Source of the DNA: Hysterangium stoloniferum
Taxonomy: Eukaryota > Basidiomycota > Agaricomycetes > Hysterangiales > Hysterangiaceae
Assembly: GCA_015178975.1 (NCBI GenBank)
Contig: WHVD01000013.1
Location: 310,001-374,000, forward strand
Direction: 5' to 3'
Length of the DNA: 64,000 bases
A model generated the notes under the pieces. That model did no database searches. It was not told the DNA's origin and saw only the letters and a list, made by a program, of their open reading frames with translations. This document shows positions 1-18,908 of this stretch, piece after piece. Numbering within the stretch: the first letter of the stretch is position 1; each line of letters opens with the position of its first letter. The translations under genes and the position numbers were made by a program.

Positions 1-1115
1 ATATCGATCTGCTTAAGCCTATATATATAATGTCATCAGCACGCTAAATACCTATAAGCAACACTCAACACACTCACGAATGCCCGGTAGGCTGAATAAA
101 ATACAAACACGCATGCACACGGTTATCGACCGTCTTCTGACGGTTTACACGGTTCTCCTGTTCCAAGTAGGCATCGAAACGAGCTTCAATGTTTTCGAGG
201 ATGGGCTTGTAGCTAAAGGGTTAAAACGTAAGTATAATGGATAGAGTAACAAGGTCTCTGGGTTGCATCTACGCAGGATAGGACAATGAACTCGAACTGA
301 GCTCAGACCATACACAAGATGATATCGAGTTGAGATGTGATGTCTGTTTATCATTACGGTAGAGATGGAGACAAACAACCTACCTAGACTCATTGTTGAC
401 AAAGTCACCAAAGCCAGGTGTGTCAACGACGGTAAGACGGAGGCGTACACCGTTTTCTTCAATGTCTATGAGGTCAGGGAGTGTCAATAAGTGAAAGGGG
501 TGATTGTGCAATAGGCGAGGGTTGCAGGGAAGCATTGCGAACACAAAAAAAAAGTGCACACGCAAGCTGAATAGACCAGATAGCCAAGACAAAATGAGAC
601 ACAAGAAACTGACCTGCACTGATACTCTCGATAGCAACTGTTTTGGGCGTCTCCGTGCTTGGAGGGACGGCTTGTTTGGGGGGATAAAGCGTCGTGTTGA
701 ATAGTGTATTGACGAGGGTCGACTTGCCGAGACCCGATTCACCTGTTGGATGTGGATGGTAATGTGAGTACGGTAAAAAGAAAAAACACCACAGAGAGAA
801 AGATTGCTCACCAACCACCATGGCAGTGAACTGAAAACCTTTCCTAACGCTCTTCCTGTGGACCTGGTTAGGAAGATTGGCAAAGCCAACGTATCCCATG
901 AGTTTTTTGCGTATGACAGTGTCGGCACCGTTGGTCATGTTGGGTTTTGAGAGGTCACCGTAGGATGATTTTGGTTGACCGTAGGTGGATGACTTTTGGT
1001 CAGTATACGATGGTCTAGAGAGGTCGCCGTATGAAGAAGCCTTGCCTGCGTCTACGTAAGAAGGATTGGGGGAGACGTCTTCAGAAGAATCGTGATAGTT
1101 TTGTTCGGCCGTCAT
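1..1115 (-). CDS. Septin GTPase, 5' part of gene (CDC3-like group)
   Basis: Septins are GTP-binding proteins that form filaments at the bud neck, septum and hyphal cortex. Five exons can be read on the minus strand: 1115-812, 742-614, 465-384, 212-78 and 18-1; the gene runs off the window start. The joined protein has a disordered Ser/Tyr-rich head of about 65 residues, the conserved [10 protein letters not shown] segment, the P-loop GESGLGKS (split by intron 1 after the first Gly base), the G3 motif DTPGFG and the segment ending [12 protein letters not shown]. The ATG at 1115 is the first in frame. Intron 2 is 148 bp, longer than the others. The [15 protein letters not shown] opening resembles basidiomycete CDC3-type septins, but the C-terminal half needed to settle the paralogue is missing, so I give no symbol. 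Confidence 0.92.
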
Positions 1116-1861
1116 GGTGCAGTGTGAGGCTTAGACTTAGGCTTTGGGCGGACGTAACTTTCGAAGTCACAGTGAACGGAGGCAAATATTTTTGGCTGGT
1201 TGCGGGTGATTACGTAATATAGGCGATCTGGCGGTCAAGATTTGGTTAAGATTCGAAAATGAGAATCGGGTCTAAGAGGGGGGCGAGGGTAATGGTAAAG
1301 ATGAGAGAGATATAGGAAAGGGACAGGGGATGCGGGGACGAGATACGGATCGAAGGACAAGGTTAATACTTAGTAGGCTCTAAATGATTATTACTTGAAA
1401 ACAACGTCAACTAAGGCGTACAGGCTCTAATAATTAACACTTAACAACCCTTATATCATATCCTTATATATGATCTATAATATAACTGATATTATTCGAT
1501 ATTCGATGACATTTGACTTTGGTGCAACCTCGGATATTACTCTAGGTAGGTGGGTGTTTGATGACAGCTAGCGTGTCTCGTGGGCGTCCCACTTTGTCCT
1601 TTACCACGGACTCAGAGACGACGACGAGGACTAGGACAAGGACAGACTGAACAGCGAGGAGCCTTACTTATTACTTGGAGAGTATTGAAGCCATACCACC
1701 CCACTGGCTCTGGTAACGCCTTTCTTTATCGTCTCCCAAGTATATCATCACTCTTCCGTTCACTTATCTCACCTTCATCTTCTTTCTTCCCCCCTTCCTT
1801 TTTTTCCCAAAAACCATCGACAGGCATCGTCGTCAATATCCACGCCCTGAATCCAACTTTC
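1116..1861. other. Intergenic, divergent promoter region
   Basis: This 746 bp stretch separates the divergent septin and Bni4-like genes and must hold both promoters. It has an AT-rich centre near 1440-1500. The open frame that begins at 1580 starts with GTG and lies in the 5' leader of the next gene, so I do not count it as coding. Pyrimidine-rich sequence at 1745-1810 precedes the chosen start codon. Confidence 0.6.
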
Positions 1862-4489
1862 ATGGCAGTTCTCACTCAGAACGATTGGCAACTACCTAGA
1901 GACACGAACCCAATCATGGATTCTCGCAATCAACAAAATATCCAAAATATCCAAAATAATATCCAAAATATCCCAACATCAACTGAATCCCCAGCTCCTC
2001 ATACCCCGTCTCCAACACAGCAGAAGGCTCAACTACAGCCACAACTGCCGCAGCAGCAACCGTATCAACAGCAGCAATGGCAACCTTCACCCCAGGCCCC
2101 CCCATTTTACCCGGCATATCCATCATACTTCCCAGCGCCTCATCCCTCGCCAAACCCCTACTTCGACCCCAATCAACACTTTGCACAATGGGCCTACCAA
2201 CAAATGATGTTCAATGCACAGGCTCAAGCTCAAGCCCAGGCTCAGGCCCAAGCCCAGTTCCACCACCAGCAGATGCTCACGCCCGAGTTTCCGCGCACCA
2301 GAGGTGGTACCCCCCCACAACAACAGCCACAGCAGCCTGATTTTTTCCAGCAGCAGCAGCAGCAGCGTGCTGCACCGGAGCCTTTTCACCCATACCCGAA
2401 TCCCGGTCAGTCGCGTCGCCCATCTCGACAGGCGTCCGGGTCGGGTTCAACCGACGCCCACGCCCACAATCACAATCATGTACCCCAGCCCCCGTATGCA
2501 CGCGCCGATGCCGCTGGATCATCATCCTCTATAAACTCGGGCAGTTCAGGTCGTAGCAGAAAAGGTTCAAACCCGACCCCCGCCACGTCCGTTACCGCAT
2601 CCTCACATGGTCGGACGGCTTCACGTACTTCTGATCGCGCCCCCAGTGTTAAGAGTCCGGCTTCTTCAGCTTCGGTATTACCTGCCCAGATGGAGGTGCG
2701 GACGGAAGTGCGTCGTCCATCAAAACCGAGTCCGTTAGGACAGGTCGCCGTCGCCGCGCCTGCATCCCGTCCTGGCTCATCTGGCACAATTCGCCCTAGT
2801 TCGCCTACGACTCCCACCAATAATACTCACCCTCAGACCCACAACAAGCGGCTCAGCATCAGCAAAGACGACTCAGACCTCGGAGTCAGTGAAGCCAACG
2901 CCCCTGCGAATGTTGCCCGTTCGGGCGGCCTCAAAGGTCGTCTACGTCGAGCTCTCTCGTTCAATGCTTCCTCAACCCTCGATGAAGCAGATAACGATGA
3001 CAAGCTCAACTCCCGACGCAAAGCCCTCCTCAATGCTTCCAAAGTCAACGCCCTCGCAACATCATCTTCCACCTCGCCATCCCCAGACTCACCTACCACC
3101 CCGACCGACCCCAAGCCCCGACCCCGACGCTCCCTCTTTAACTCCAAAATTAACGCATCGACGGACAACATCTCGCTTTCCTCGACCGTCTCTAGCGCCA
3201 GCGTCATGATCCGCAAGCTCGGCAGCATGGGCCGCCTTGCACGGAAGAATAGTCTCATGGGTATTACCAGCCTTTTCAAAGACAAACAGAAGCATGGTTC
3301 GGCGTCAGGGTCCGTAAGTGAGGCAAGCGTTACCCTTGCAACGGCAGAGGTCGACCGTGGCGAGGGGGGAAGCAGCGCTGAGATTGTGGGGCTGAGCCCT
3401 GCTGCACGTTTAGCACGGCAGCATACTATTCGGAGTAATGAGGAGGCTGCACGGCGGAAGGCCGAGGAGGAGGCTACTGCTGCTAAGGAGCGTGAGCGGC
3501 AGGCGGCGGTACCTGTTTGGGAGCGGGGAACCACCAATCGTAAGGGCGCAAGGATTGGGCATGGTGTGTTCAATGAAGATGAAGAGGAGGATGATAGTGG
3601 CAGCAACAGTGATGGAAGCGACAATGGAACGTATGATGGTGAGGAGGATGTCACGATTAGAGTGGGACAGATTAATATTGGTGAGAGTCTCGGGGGTACA
3701 GCCATCAATGGGACCGATGAAGATTCGTGGGCAGTTGGTATCAGAAGAAGTGCAGAGAGGGTAAGAAGGCCAAGCAAAGGGATTTTGAAGTGTAATTTGT
3801 TTTCTTCTTCGATGTGACTTCCCCAATGACACGCTAATTTTCGCCTTTCCAGACGCAGGAACCTACTCCCAGGAAGCCGTTCTTGCGCAAAACCAATCAT
3901 CCCTTCCAATGGCCCGTATACGGTCCAATTCCTACAACCACACCAACCATGCCGAACCCGGCCCCCTCGCACGCATTCCATCCCCAGATCCAGACCACAT
4001 TGATGGACTGCACCACACAGCGCACTCAAATCCCAACCACAATCATAAGGAATTCATCCCGCCCTTCGACTTCGATGACTCGCCCGTACCGCGCCCGTCT
4101 TCTCCTCAACCTCAACAATCCCTCTTCAACCTTGCCTCTCTCAACTCCTCCGCCCCAGCACTGTCGAGTGTCGGTGCACACAGTTACCACACACGGGGTC
4201 CTCAAAAATCCCCCATCCCCGCAAAACGTCTTGCGTTTGCGGCGAATCTATCGATCTACGATACGTTCTCTGCTGCCGTGTACGATCGGAGGAGCGAGCC
4301 TGCGACATGTAACAGGCTCACCCCGGCTTTGGCCCAAAGGATTAAGGAAGAGCTTAATTCGTACAAGATGGAGGAGATGGAGGTACACGCTGCCAGCCGG
4401 ATGCAGTGAGTATAATTTATTCTGGTTACTTATTTCCTCTTTGGGAGAGATTTTGACATTTCCTCAACAGTACGCAGTTTTTCGTCTAA
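1862..4489 (+). CDS. Large disordered protein with Bni4-like conserved C-terminus
   Basis: Three exons, 1862-3791, 3853-4405 and 4471-4489, join to exactly 834 codons (833 aa plus stop). Most of the protein is low complexity: a Gln/Pro-rich and (QA)n N-terminal third, Ser/Pro/Thr-rich middle, then a conserved block containing SVMIRKLGSMGRLARKNS and an acidic stretch. The C-terminus, made of exon 2 and a 19-nt last exon, reads KRLAFAANLSIYDTF, YDRRSEPATCNRLTP, IKEELNSYKMEEMEVH and ends THTQFFV-like (SRMHTQFFV). This tail resembles that of yeast Bni4, which docks the phosphatase PP1/Glc7 at the bud neck to position chitin synthase; RLAF would be an RVxF-like docking site. The family link is from memory of the pattern, so function is inferred. 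The ATG at 1862 is chosen because the upstream frame has only a GTG. Confidence 0.75.
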
Positions 4490-5246
4490 CGCTTTATTTT
4501 GTTCTCTCGTCTTCGTCCCGGTCACTACATCAACATCAATCCACTTCGCACTCACTTAGCAATTACCCCTATCCCCCCCCCCCCCCCATCCACCAAACAA
4601 TTATCCTATATATACCCTACCTCCGCCCCGGATCCTAGCCTCTCACCATGTACAAATACTAAACCCAACGATTCATCCGACCTGGTCCTGCTTTGTTACG
4701 ATTTACTGGTTACGCTACCTTCTTCCGCGCGCACTGGTGTCTGCGTGTCCGTCTTTCTCGTGTTATATGGACTCTTCCTGGACCTGCATACACTTGGCGC
4801 CCGACGTAGAATCAGGAGGCCCTTGCTTTTTTTTTTCCACTTTTCATCCCTCGCTCCTTTATTAACTTCTTCCATTGAGGATGCAGGCGTCCCAAGCGAT
4901 ATATGCAAACGTCGCGTGGATTCCCTTGCTTGCTAGTTGTCTTGTCGCGCGCATTTCTTTACTGATCTATCTCATGGACTATTAGTCTTCGCTCGCTCTA
5001 TTGGCTATAAAACATGTACTCATTGATCAGACAACGTAGATACAGTATCAATGTATATATGTATTGGCAATATTTTATCTCAAGAAATCACGAGTGATTG
5101 CACGTCAATCTGTGTCAACAAAAAAGTATTGGTGTTTGTATAATACATGTGTAATGGGTGTTGACAAAAGTAGCTAAATGGTTTTTTAAGTAATAGCGTG
5201 CAAGCGAACGAGGAAAACAGAGCAACAACAAATACGGCATAACCCA
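4490..5246. other. Convergent 3' intergenic region with C15 run
   Basis: This region lies between the ends of the Bni4-like gene and RPB1 and holds both 3' UTRs. It contains a 15-base cytosine run at 4573-4587 and a T9 run near 4828. No conserved coding potential was seen; the longest open frames are pyrimidine-rich and lack family features. Confidence 0.6.
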
Positions 5247-11871
<6,625 letters not shown>

Positions 11872-12724
11872 AATGGCGTAGTAGGATACGAGGGTTACCT
11901 TGAAAAGATGACGCAGCAATAGCACAAAAGATCCCTGAAGTGGGTAAAAAGTTGCCTGTAGATGGTCTAAAAGGTCGCCTTAGCACAGAAAACGCTTTTT
12001 TTGGGGGGAAATTTGACAACTAGAGAAGAAACAGAAAAGAAACAGAAACGCCTGGTGGAACGCGTGGGAGTAGAACCGAGTCGTTCGCGCCGGAAAAAAA
12101 ACACTAAATACGCGCCAAATAAGTCCTCAGACGTTGGATGGCTCGAACAAGAGATAAATCGAGTGCTAGCGGTGTTCGCTGCTGTAGATGATGGACGTCG
12201 CGACAATGAACGCCTCCTTTGTGAAAAGGTTTCGGGCGGAGTTCTAATACCCCCCACGTTTTGTTCCGGCGCACAGCTGGCTCTGACTCCTTGGCCCTCA
12301 GCCTACCACGCGTCGTTTTTTCTTTGAATGAAAACAAATGGTCTCACAAGGACGACAAATGATAGAAATCGATGATGAATCAGTTATTTTTCCTTCGTTT
12401 AAAATCCACATATCTACTCGAGTTGGAGTCGGACAAACACATGCAATTACAAGTCTTTATTGTACTACAAGTATAGTATCATGCATATCTACAGAACAAA
12501 GTTATTATGGTCAATCGTCCATTGATCATGCCGTATATATAAATATGAATGACCATGATATCATACACCAATGAAAGATGACAATTATCATTTGCAATCC
12601 GACGCGAGGATGTACCAGTACATGAGTTACCAAGCGATTTTGGTTAGATAAATTCTGATATATTATGAAGTGAAGAAATCGTCCATGTCCTCCCGATTTG
12701 GAGCTATAATGTCCGCTTGTATTA
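11872..12724. other. Intergenic, RPB1 promoter side
   Basis: This interval carries the RPB1 upstream region and the 3' flank of the membrane-protein gene. Overlapping open frames of about 100 codons exist on both strands at 12000-12330, but they are Arg/Lys/Ser-rich, mutually antisense and match nothing I recognise, so I treat them as noncoding. Confidence 0.55.
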
Positions 12725-14543
12725 TTATACTTCGGTCAGAGTCTCCGCCACGACCCCTGGGATCCTGACGGTATCGTTGTTTTCTTCTGCGATAGGAGCC
12801 TGCACAACGGTTGGCTGCAATGGTGTTTTCCAACCATCATCCGTATCTCTCCGAATCATATGATACAATGGGGGGATCTCCGAAGCTGGCCGCTCCTGCT
12901 TAGATGTCAAGTCCACAAGAGGTTCTTGCGCCTCTACATCAGGGGTGTTGTTTACTACGACCAATTGCCCCAAGCCTGATGAGCTAGGACGTGCTTCGGT
13001 CGGGGGTAGCGTCCCCGTCGTCTGGGTCGAACGAGCACTTCTCCATCGTGAGGGAGCAACGGGGGTGGCTGCGCCAGGAGGAAGCGAGGTGTCCCCTAAA
13101 GTAGGCGAGTCACCATTACTGTCGAGACTCGCTTGATGAGCGTGCCCAGAGGGATTTAGAGGTGTCGTTTCTGAGGATCCGCTCGGTGTTAATCCAAGAC
13201 GTCCTTTTAACTTCGGGGATGCCTCTTTACTGCCTACCGGTCGATCTGCAAAGTTCCCAAGCAAAGGCGTATTTGATCCGCCACTATCTGCGGAGCTCCA
13301 ACGCACATGTGGGTCACCATCCATCCCCATGACTGAGTCAACTATTGATGTAAGATCAACGTTGCTTCCGGTGAGTATAGGGTCTTCCAAGCGACTACGT
13401 TCGCCCGGGGGTGGCCACACGCCTTCGTGGAAGAGACTGCCCGTTTCTGCGGCACGAATGCGCATTAATGGTGGAACACTGTACATTTGCTGCGAGGAAG
13501 GTCCTTCTGCAGGACCAAAGACATCATCGTCGGCGAGAAGCCCTGACCGTGGCGAAGGAAGCGAGCGATGTGAAAAGGCCGCCTGGCGCCGCACCCGCCT
13601 ACGACGTACGACAAATATTCCTGTTAGTAGTAAAAGAATCAGGAGGGTTCCCGCAATGGCGGCGCCCGCAATTACTCCTGTATGGGACCCAGTGGTCGTT
13701 GTCGACGCCGGAGAATTTAGTATCGTGGGGAAAACGGTGGCAATCTAGTTAGATATCATTTAGACAAATATGTTCAGAGTAGATCGTCCTGAACATACAG
13801 TGGTGGCCTGCCCATCAATTGTAGTCACAATAGAAGATGTCATAGTTGTTAGGTGTGTTGACGAGGAGCTCGTGGTCTGAGTGCTTTCGGATGAGGTAGA
13901 CAGCGTCTGTGAAACGCTTGTTCTGAAGCTTGAGGTCGTAGCAGAAGGGGTGGGAAGAGAGGAAGGAGCCGTGATTAAGGGACTTGATGATGTCGAACTG
14001 ATGGGTGACGTGATAGGCCCATCAGAAAGTGAGTTAGTGGCCTGTGAACTGAGAAAACAGTGTTAGATCAACAATATGTAACAATGGTAAAATTGGCGTA
14101 ATATAAAATAATCGAACGTTGTTTGAAAAAAAAAAATATAAAAAGCGTACTGAATTGATGAGGTTCCACTTGACGTGGTGGTGGTGGTTGGTGGACTGGA
14201 TGTACCAGTTGTGCTTTGCGACTCAGAAACGGGAGTGCTAGCAGAGGTAGAACCAGTAGAATTGTCAGGAACGGGTGAAGTTGACGAGGAAGGTAAAGAT
14301 GAAGATGAAGATGAACCAGTTTCCGACGTAGGTACTGTTGGAGATGCCTGGGCAAGTCAAGGATCGACTTCGTATATTCTCACATCCAAATAACAACACA
14401 TAACTCGCCTGGGGGGTGGCAGAAGGTATCACTGAGACACTGGATGGTTCGGTGGTCGGAGAAGGGCCGCTATCAGTCGTGGCAGAATCGATAGCATCAT
14501 TGAGGGTAGTGGTGGAAGTCTGGCGAGGGGTGATTTTCCACAT
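12725..14543 (-). CDS. Ser/Thr-rich single-pass membrane protein
   Basis: Four exons, 14543-14409, 14347-14151, 14048-13799 and 13744-12725, total 534 codons. The first 195 residues are almost entirely Ser/Thr/Pro, as in an O-glycosylated wall or cell-surface ectodomain. A hydrophobic segment follows (GVIAGAAIAGTLLILLLLTGIFVV) and then a basic RRRRVRR stop-transfer stretch and a 300-residue Ser/Pro-rich cytoplasmic tail. This layout is that of Mid2/Wsc-type or other fungal surface sensors, but no diagnostic WSC cysteines are visible, so function is open. Intron 1 appears to use a GC donor (GCGAGT). No clear signal peptide follows the ATG at 14543; a hydrophobic stretch just upstream in frame (VVYLYLLVISY) suggests that the true N-terminus may lie in an upstream exon I could not place. 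Confidence 0.7.
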
Positions 14544-15161
14544 GACTATGGAAAAACCACGAGTAGTATAGGATATAACGAGAAGGTATAGATAGACTAC
14601 AGATCCAGAGTTGTTATGTACAGCTGTTACATCTACCAAGTCGCCAGCCTGGCTTAGGCTGTGTGGATCACAACCCAAGGTCGACAAGCAGGCCCCACAC
14701 AGCCTATAGTAGCGCCTGGATTATAAAATGTATTTATAAAATTTACGTCATGTTACTTTATAAATAAAAAACTTAGAGCGAAACTGCTAGACTCTAGAAA
14801 GACTGAAAGTTAAAAATCCAAGGCAAGTTTCTGTGTTACATTTCACCTCAAATTATACAATGAGATGACAGGGGAGAGAGGATGTCACTAGAGACCCAAC
14901 CCTTGTACTTACTGCCCCCTGCAGGGTTTGATGTACACTACTTTTGACAAAATCATGTCTTCATAGTATGGAAGCATAGGCTTCACACGTAAAACAACAA
15001 GCCTAACTACTCTACAAGATTCGAGATATCTTGACAAAAATGCGGGCGTTTAAATTCAGCCAGGCTTAGTCAGCTTGAGCCACCTTTACTCGCAGTCGTT
15101 CCAAGTCTCTTCTCCTGTCTTCCACCACTACCAACGTTCTCGATACAGTATAGTCCAATAC
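14544..15161. other. Intergenic between divergent genes
   Basis: The 618 bp separate the membrane-protein gene (-) from VPS27 (+). An in-frame continuation of the former's first exon reaches about 14690 and may be coding. The rest is AT-rich with no recognisable element. A pyrimidine-rich run at 15090-15130 precedes VPS27. Confidence 0.5.
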
Positions 15162-17730
15162 ATGTCTCTCAGTACGCTAATTTGGGGGCAATCACAGTTC
15201 GATGAGGCTGTTGGTGAGTAATCCTCAAGCCTCCCAATCGCTTCCGTCATCTCACTACTATTTAGAAAAGGCCACCTCTGAACTACGTTTAGCTGACGAA
15301 GACATAGCTCTCAACCTTGAGATTTGCGATCAGATACGATCCAAGTCTGTTCCTGCAAAGGATGCTACACGTGCTTTGAAACGACGATTGAACCACAAGA
15401 ATCCAAATGTTCAGTTACTTGCTCTTACTGTGCGTAATCACTGGACCTCGACTTTATTATGTCCTAACTAATGATATATAGTTAACTGATGTCTGTGTTA
15501 AGAATGGCGGTGATCATTTTCTAAACGAAGTCGCTTCGAAGGAGTTCATGGATAATCTTGTCTCTATCTTGAAAATGCCCGCTTTAAACCTGGATGTTAA
15601 GAACAGGATCCTCCATCTGATTCAGAACTGGTCAGTTGCATTTGAAGGAAAGTATACATTAGGATATGTCAATCAAGTCTACAAGGGACTTAAATTAGAA
15701 GGTGTGTTCGTCTCGAATGATTGACACTCCGCTCATCTTTGTTTTCAAGGCTATTCTTTTCCCCCCAAAGATTTGACTGTCGCTAATTCAGCAATGGTCG
15801 ATACATCAACAGCGCCCGATTGGATTGATTCGGATATTTGCCTACGGTGTCGAGATGATTTCACATTTACTAACCGGAAGCATCACTGTCGCAACTGCGG
15901 CGGTGTATTTGATCAAAAATGTTCCTCCAAATCAATGCCACTCCCTCACTTTGGAATCACACAAGAAGTACGGGTATGTGAAGGATGTTTCACTAAGCTG
16001 AACGGCAAAGTATCTCGCGATAGAGAGCGCTCGTGAGTGAGACCCCCTATTTGCTCTACGATTTATCTCATGACTCTCTTTAGACACAGCCTGGACACCA
16101 CGTCTCATCATCGGCATTCAAGCTCTCGGAAACATCGCAGTGCACGAGACTTCTCTGATGCTGATTTGCAACGGGCAATTCAGCTCTCCCTCACGGAATC
16201 AAGTGGAACATCACACTCCAATCGACCATCGTACGACGAATGGCAATCGTCTGAGCCTCCAATTGTAGACCATGCAACCCGTCCTGGCGTTTATGGAAAC
16301 AAGCAAGAGGAAGAGGAAGAGGATCCTGAACTCAGGGCCGCTATTGAGGCCAGTCTCCGTGAAGCCAATGCACCCAAACCCAGCGCGCCTGTGGCCGCTC
16401 CCTATGACGGACGGGACGAATATGTCTTCAGCAGTCCCTCGACATACATGAGTGGGGACACACAGTACGCCTTTGCAGCTCAGCCCCCTTTGCCGAAATT
16501 GCCCAATCATGATCTCCACCCTCGTGAATCCGACGCCATTATGACATTTAGTCAGACTGTGCAGGATGCTCGCGCACAAGGCAGCCCGGATCTCTCCCGA
16601 ATATCGAATGTCCATGAATTATATGACCGTGCTAATGGTGTTCGGCCTAAATTGGCTTTAAGTCTCGATGATACAGGCCGAAAAGAACGTAAGGCCTTTT
16701 TTCCTTAAAGCTTCTGACCCCATATTAACGTTTCCTGTTAGAAATGCTGTCCGAAATGCACGAGAAACTGTCCCATGCCGTGAAACTATATGACCATCTT
16801 TTAACAGAACAAATATCTCGTCCAACATGGCGCGCAGCATCCACGTCTCAACAGACTTATAGTTATTCTCCTTCGCGATATGCAACTATTGGTGGGCAGA
16901 TAGGTGAATGGTCCAAACACCAAACAATGAGCCCTCCGCTCGAACATGACCACAGAAATATGGGCTATGCTACAACCACGACACCTTCAATACACGTAAG
17001 GCACCCGCTCCCCCCCGAACAGCAGTCCATCAACCAATACGTTCAGCCTCCGATGAACCAACCTCAAGGATCACAATTGCCTGCCGCTGCCCCCCAGGTT
17101 TCAATTTACCAAGATCCATATGCACAACCACAACAACAGGCTTGGTCGCATCACCCTCAGAATCTTGACACCCAGACACCTCCACAGGTGTATTATCAGC
17201 CCACGGCTTCTGCACAAGAGCATCGGTCTCAAGAGGAGCAATACCAATCATTTCACGGCGCCGCTCTTCAGACCCATCCAAACCAACCCCAACAGTCACC
17301 TGCATATTCTCAGGAAGCTGCTTCTTCCACGTCGTTTGTCCCGTCGGCTATTCAACCCCCGACCCCTCTTCCTCAGCTGCAATACGCCCCAATGACAGCC
17401 CAGCCTGTACAGTTGCCGCCGCCGCCACCTCAGCAGCAGCAGCAGCAATCTCACCAAGTAATCCCACCTCCATTATCTAGGCACAATACTTTGAATCATT
17501 CTCAGTCTCATAGTTTCCCACCATCCAGCTCAAACCTCGGTCGCAGTAATACAGTTGCATCGCACTCACAGCCGCGACAGACATTTATGTCCCCGTCTGC
17601 GGTGCCAAATACACTCCCATCGTTTCCCACAGCCCCAACCTCGAATCCACTGTCCTTCCCGATGTATTCACCCCCGTCGACTGGATTCGAGCAAGTTGAG
17701 AAGAAAGAAGTGCCATTGATCGATTTATGA
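15162..17730 (+). CDS. VPS27: ESCRT-0 subunit Vps27/Hrs
   Basis: Vps27 sits on endosomes, binds PI3P and ubiquitinated cargo and starts multivesicular-body sorting. Six exons, 15162-15213, 15266-15429, 15482-15701, 15750-16032, 16084-16688 and 16742-17730, total 2313 nt (770 aa). Order of parts: VHS domain (about 1-145; [29 protein letters not shown]), FYVE zinc finger (about 165-225) with the PI3P-binding RKHHCRNCG and RVC motifs, two ubiquitin-interacting motifs ([10 protein letters not shown] and [10 protein letters not shown]), a helical core, then a long Gln/Pro-rich tail. The protein ends PLIDL, a clathrin-box motif at the very C-terminus as in yeast Vps27. The start is fixed by the MSLSTLIWG opening, which leads directly into the VHS domain through intron 1. 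Confidence 0.95.
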
Positions 17731-17960
17731 GTAGTAATGCTTCTTTGTATCCCTGTATAGATGTATCGGCTCAATCATGTTTATGTCAATGACTTATGAG
17801 CAGCATGTGCAATTTAGGTGATTTTTGCATAGGTGCCTTGCCAATCTCTGTGAGATTCAGCCAAAGAGAAGTCTATGCATTTCGGGTCTAAGAGACGACA
17901 TAGTCGAACTTTCTTATTTATCGGTGACAAATAAACGAGGGAGTGTGTGGTCCGTTATAT

Positions 17961-18743
17961 TTACTTAGTTCGCACAATACGTAGCTTATTCGGCTTGTAA
18001 AGGAAGTTCTCGCTGCAGGCAACGCAGAATGAGTATCAGATTAAAGGACATAGGCAATCCGTGGAGTACCGTACCTATAGTTCTTGGGGGGGATGCGCTT
18101 GACTATTGGAGGTTGCACGTAGTAATCCCAACCTAATACTGCTTGAGCTCGACAAATCATACGACGTGACGCATCTCCCGACCTTGTTTTTCCGCGAAAT
18201 GAACAGCATCCTCTGGGGTATTAAACTGGAGTCTGGTGCCTTGCATGTAATCAGCTCTGTCATATTCCACAAGCATTAATTATGTTGAGAACGGAGCTAT
18301 CGGGATAGTCGTACGAGCTTGCCCAACCCATGAGAGGATTCTGCCATCGTCCAGCGCCAGGCAGGGTGTCCCAGTCTATCCTCCACCTCTCGCCCTTCGC
18401 ACCTCCACTCTGCATGGTATTCCGCGTCGGTTGATAGATACGCACCAAACGATGTCGGAGTTCGACTGGTTGAACATGGCATGGATCGCATGAGATATTG
18501 ACGGCATAACATCAGTATTAACGCACCAGGAGCTCCACTGACAACCTCCGCGGTTACAGGAATACCCTTCGTTTCGGGAGGGGGTGCAACCTCAGATGAT
18601 GATGCTCCCGCTGCAGCTCCTGACTTTTCGAGTGGGGGCGAGATGGGGACTTTGGTTGCATTCGTACTGGCTGAACGAGCATTAGTATATAAAGATACAT
18701 TCACAAATGATCTAGCCAGGCGACCAAAGGGAATCGTCGACAT
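17961..18743 (-). CDS. NDUFS4: NADH:ubiquinone oxidoreductase subunit NDUFS4 (18/21 kDa)
   Basis: This is an accessory subunit of mitochondrial complex I at the N-module/Q-module junction. Five exons, 18743-18527, 18465-18315, 18256-18183, 18132-18075 and 18012-17961, total 552 nt (183 aa). The first 60 residues are basic and Ser/Ala-rich, like a mitochondrial presequence. The family core follows: LVRIYQPTRNTMQSG, WRIDWDTLPGAGRWQNPLMGW, then MQGTRLQF, DAVHFAEKQGW, YYVQPP and NFLYKPN. An in-frame upstream extension to about 18866 has no ATG. The 3' end converges on VPS27 with 230 bp between stop codons. Confidence 0.93.
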
Positions 18744-18908
18744 GACGGTATAGAACTTTTGTAAGTGATACCAGGGATAGGGCGCTCTACGACTCGAGAG
18801 TAGCGAGGAAATTGTTGCGGAAACTAGCCTTGCGCGGGGTGGAACTTCTGGAACAAGGCGAGACAACGATAGTGGATATAGTAGTTTAAAGGGACAAATA
18901 ACGAAAAA

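Noticed and set aside
1580-1861. N-terminal extension of the Bni4-like protein
   Set aside because: It begins with GTG, has no ATG and looks like a 5' leader.
12001-12330. Overlapping open frames on both strands upstream of RPB1
   Set aside because: They are mutually antisense, low in family features and occupy the expected promoter.
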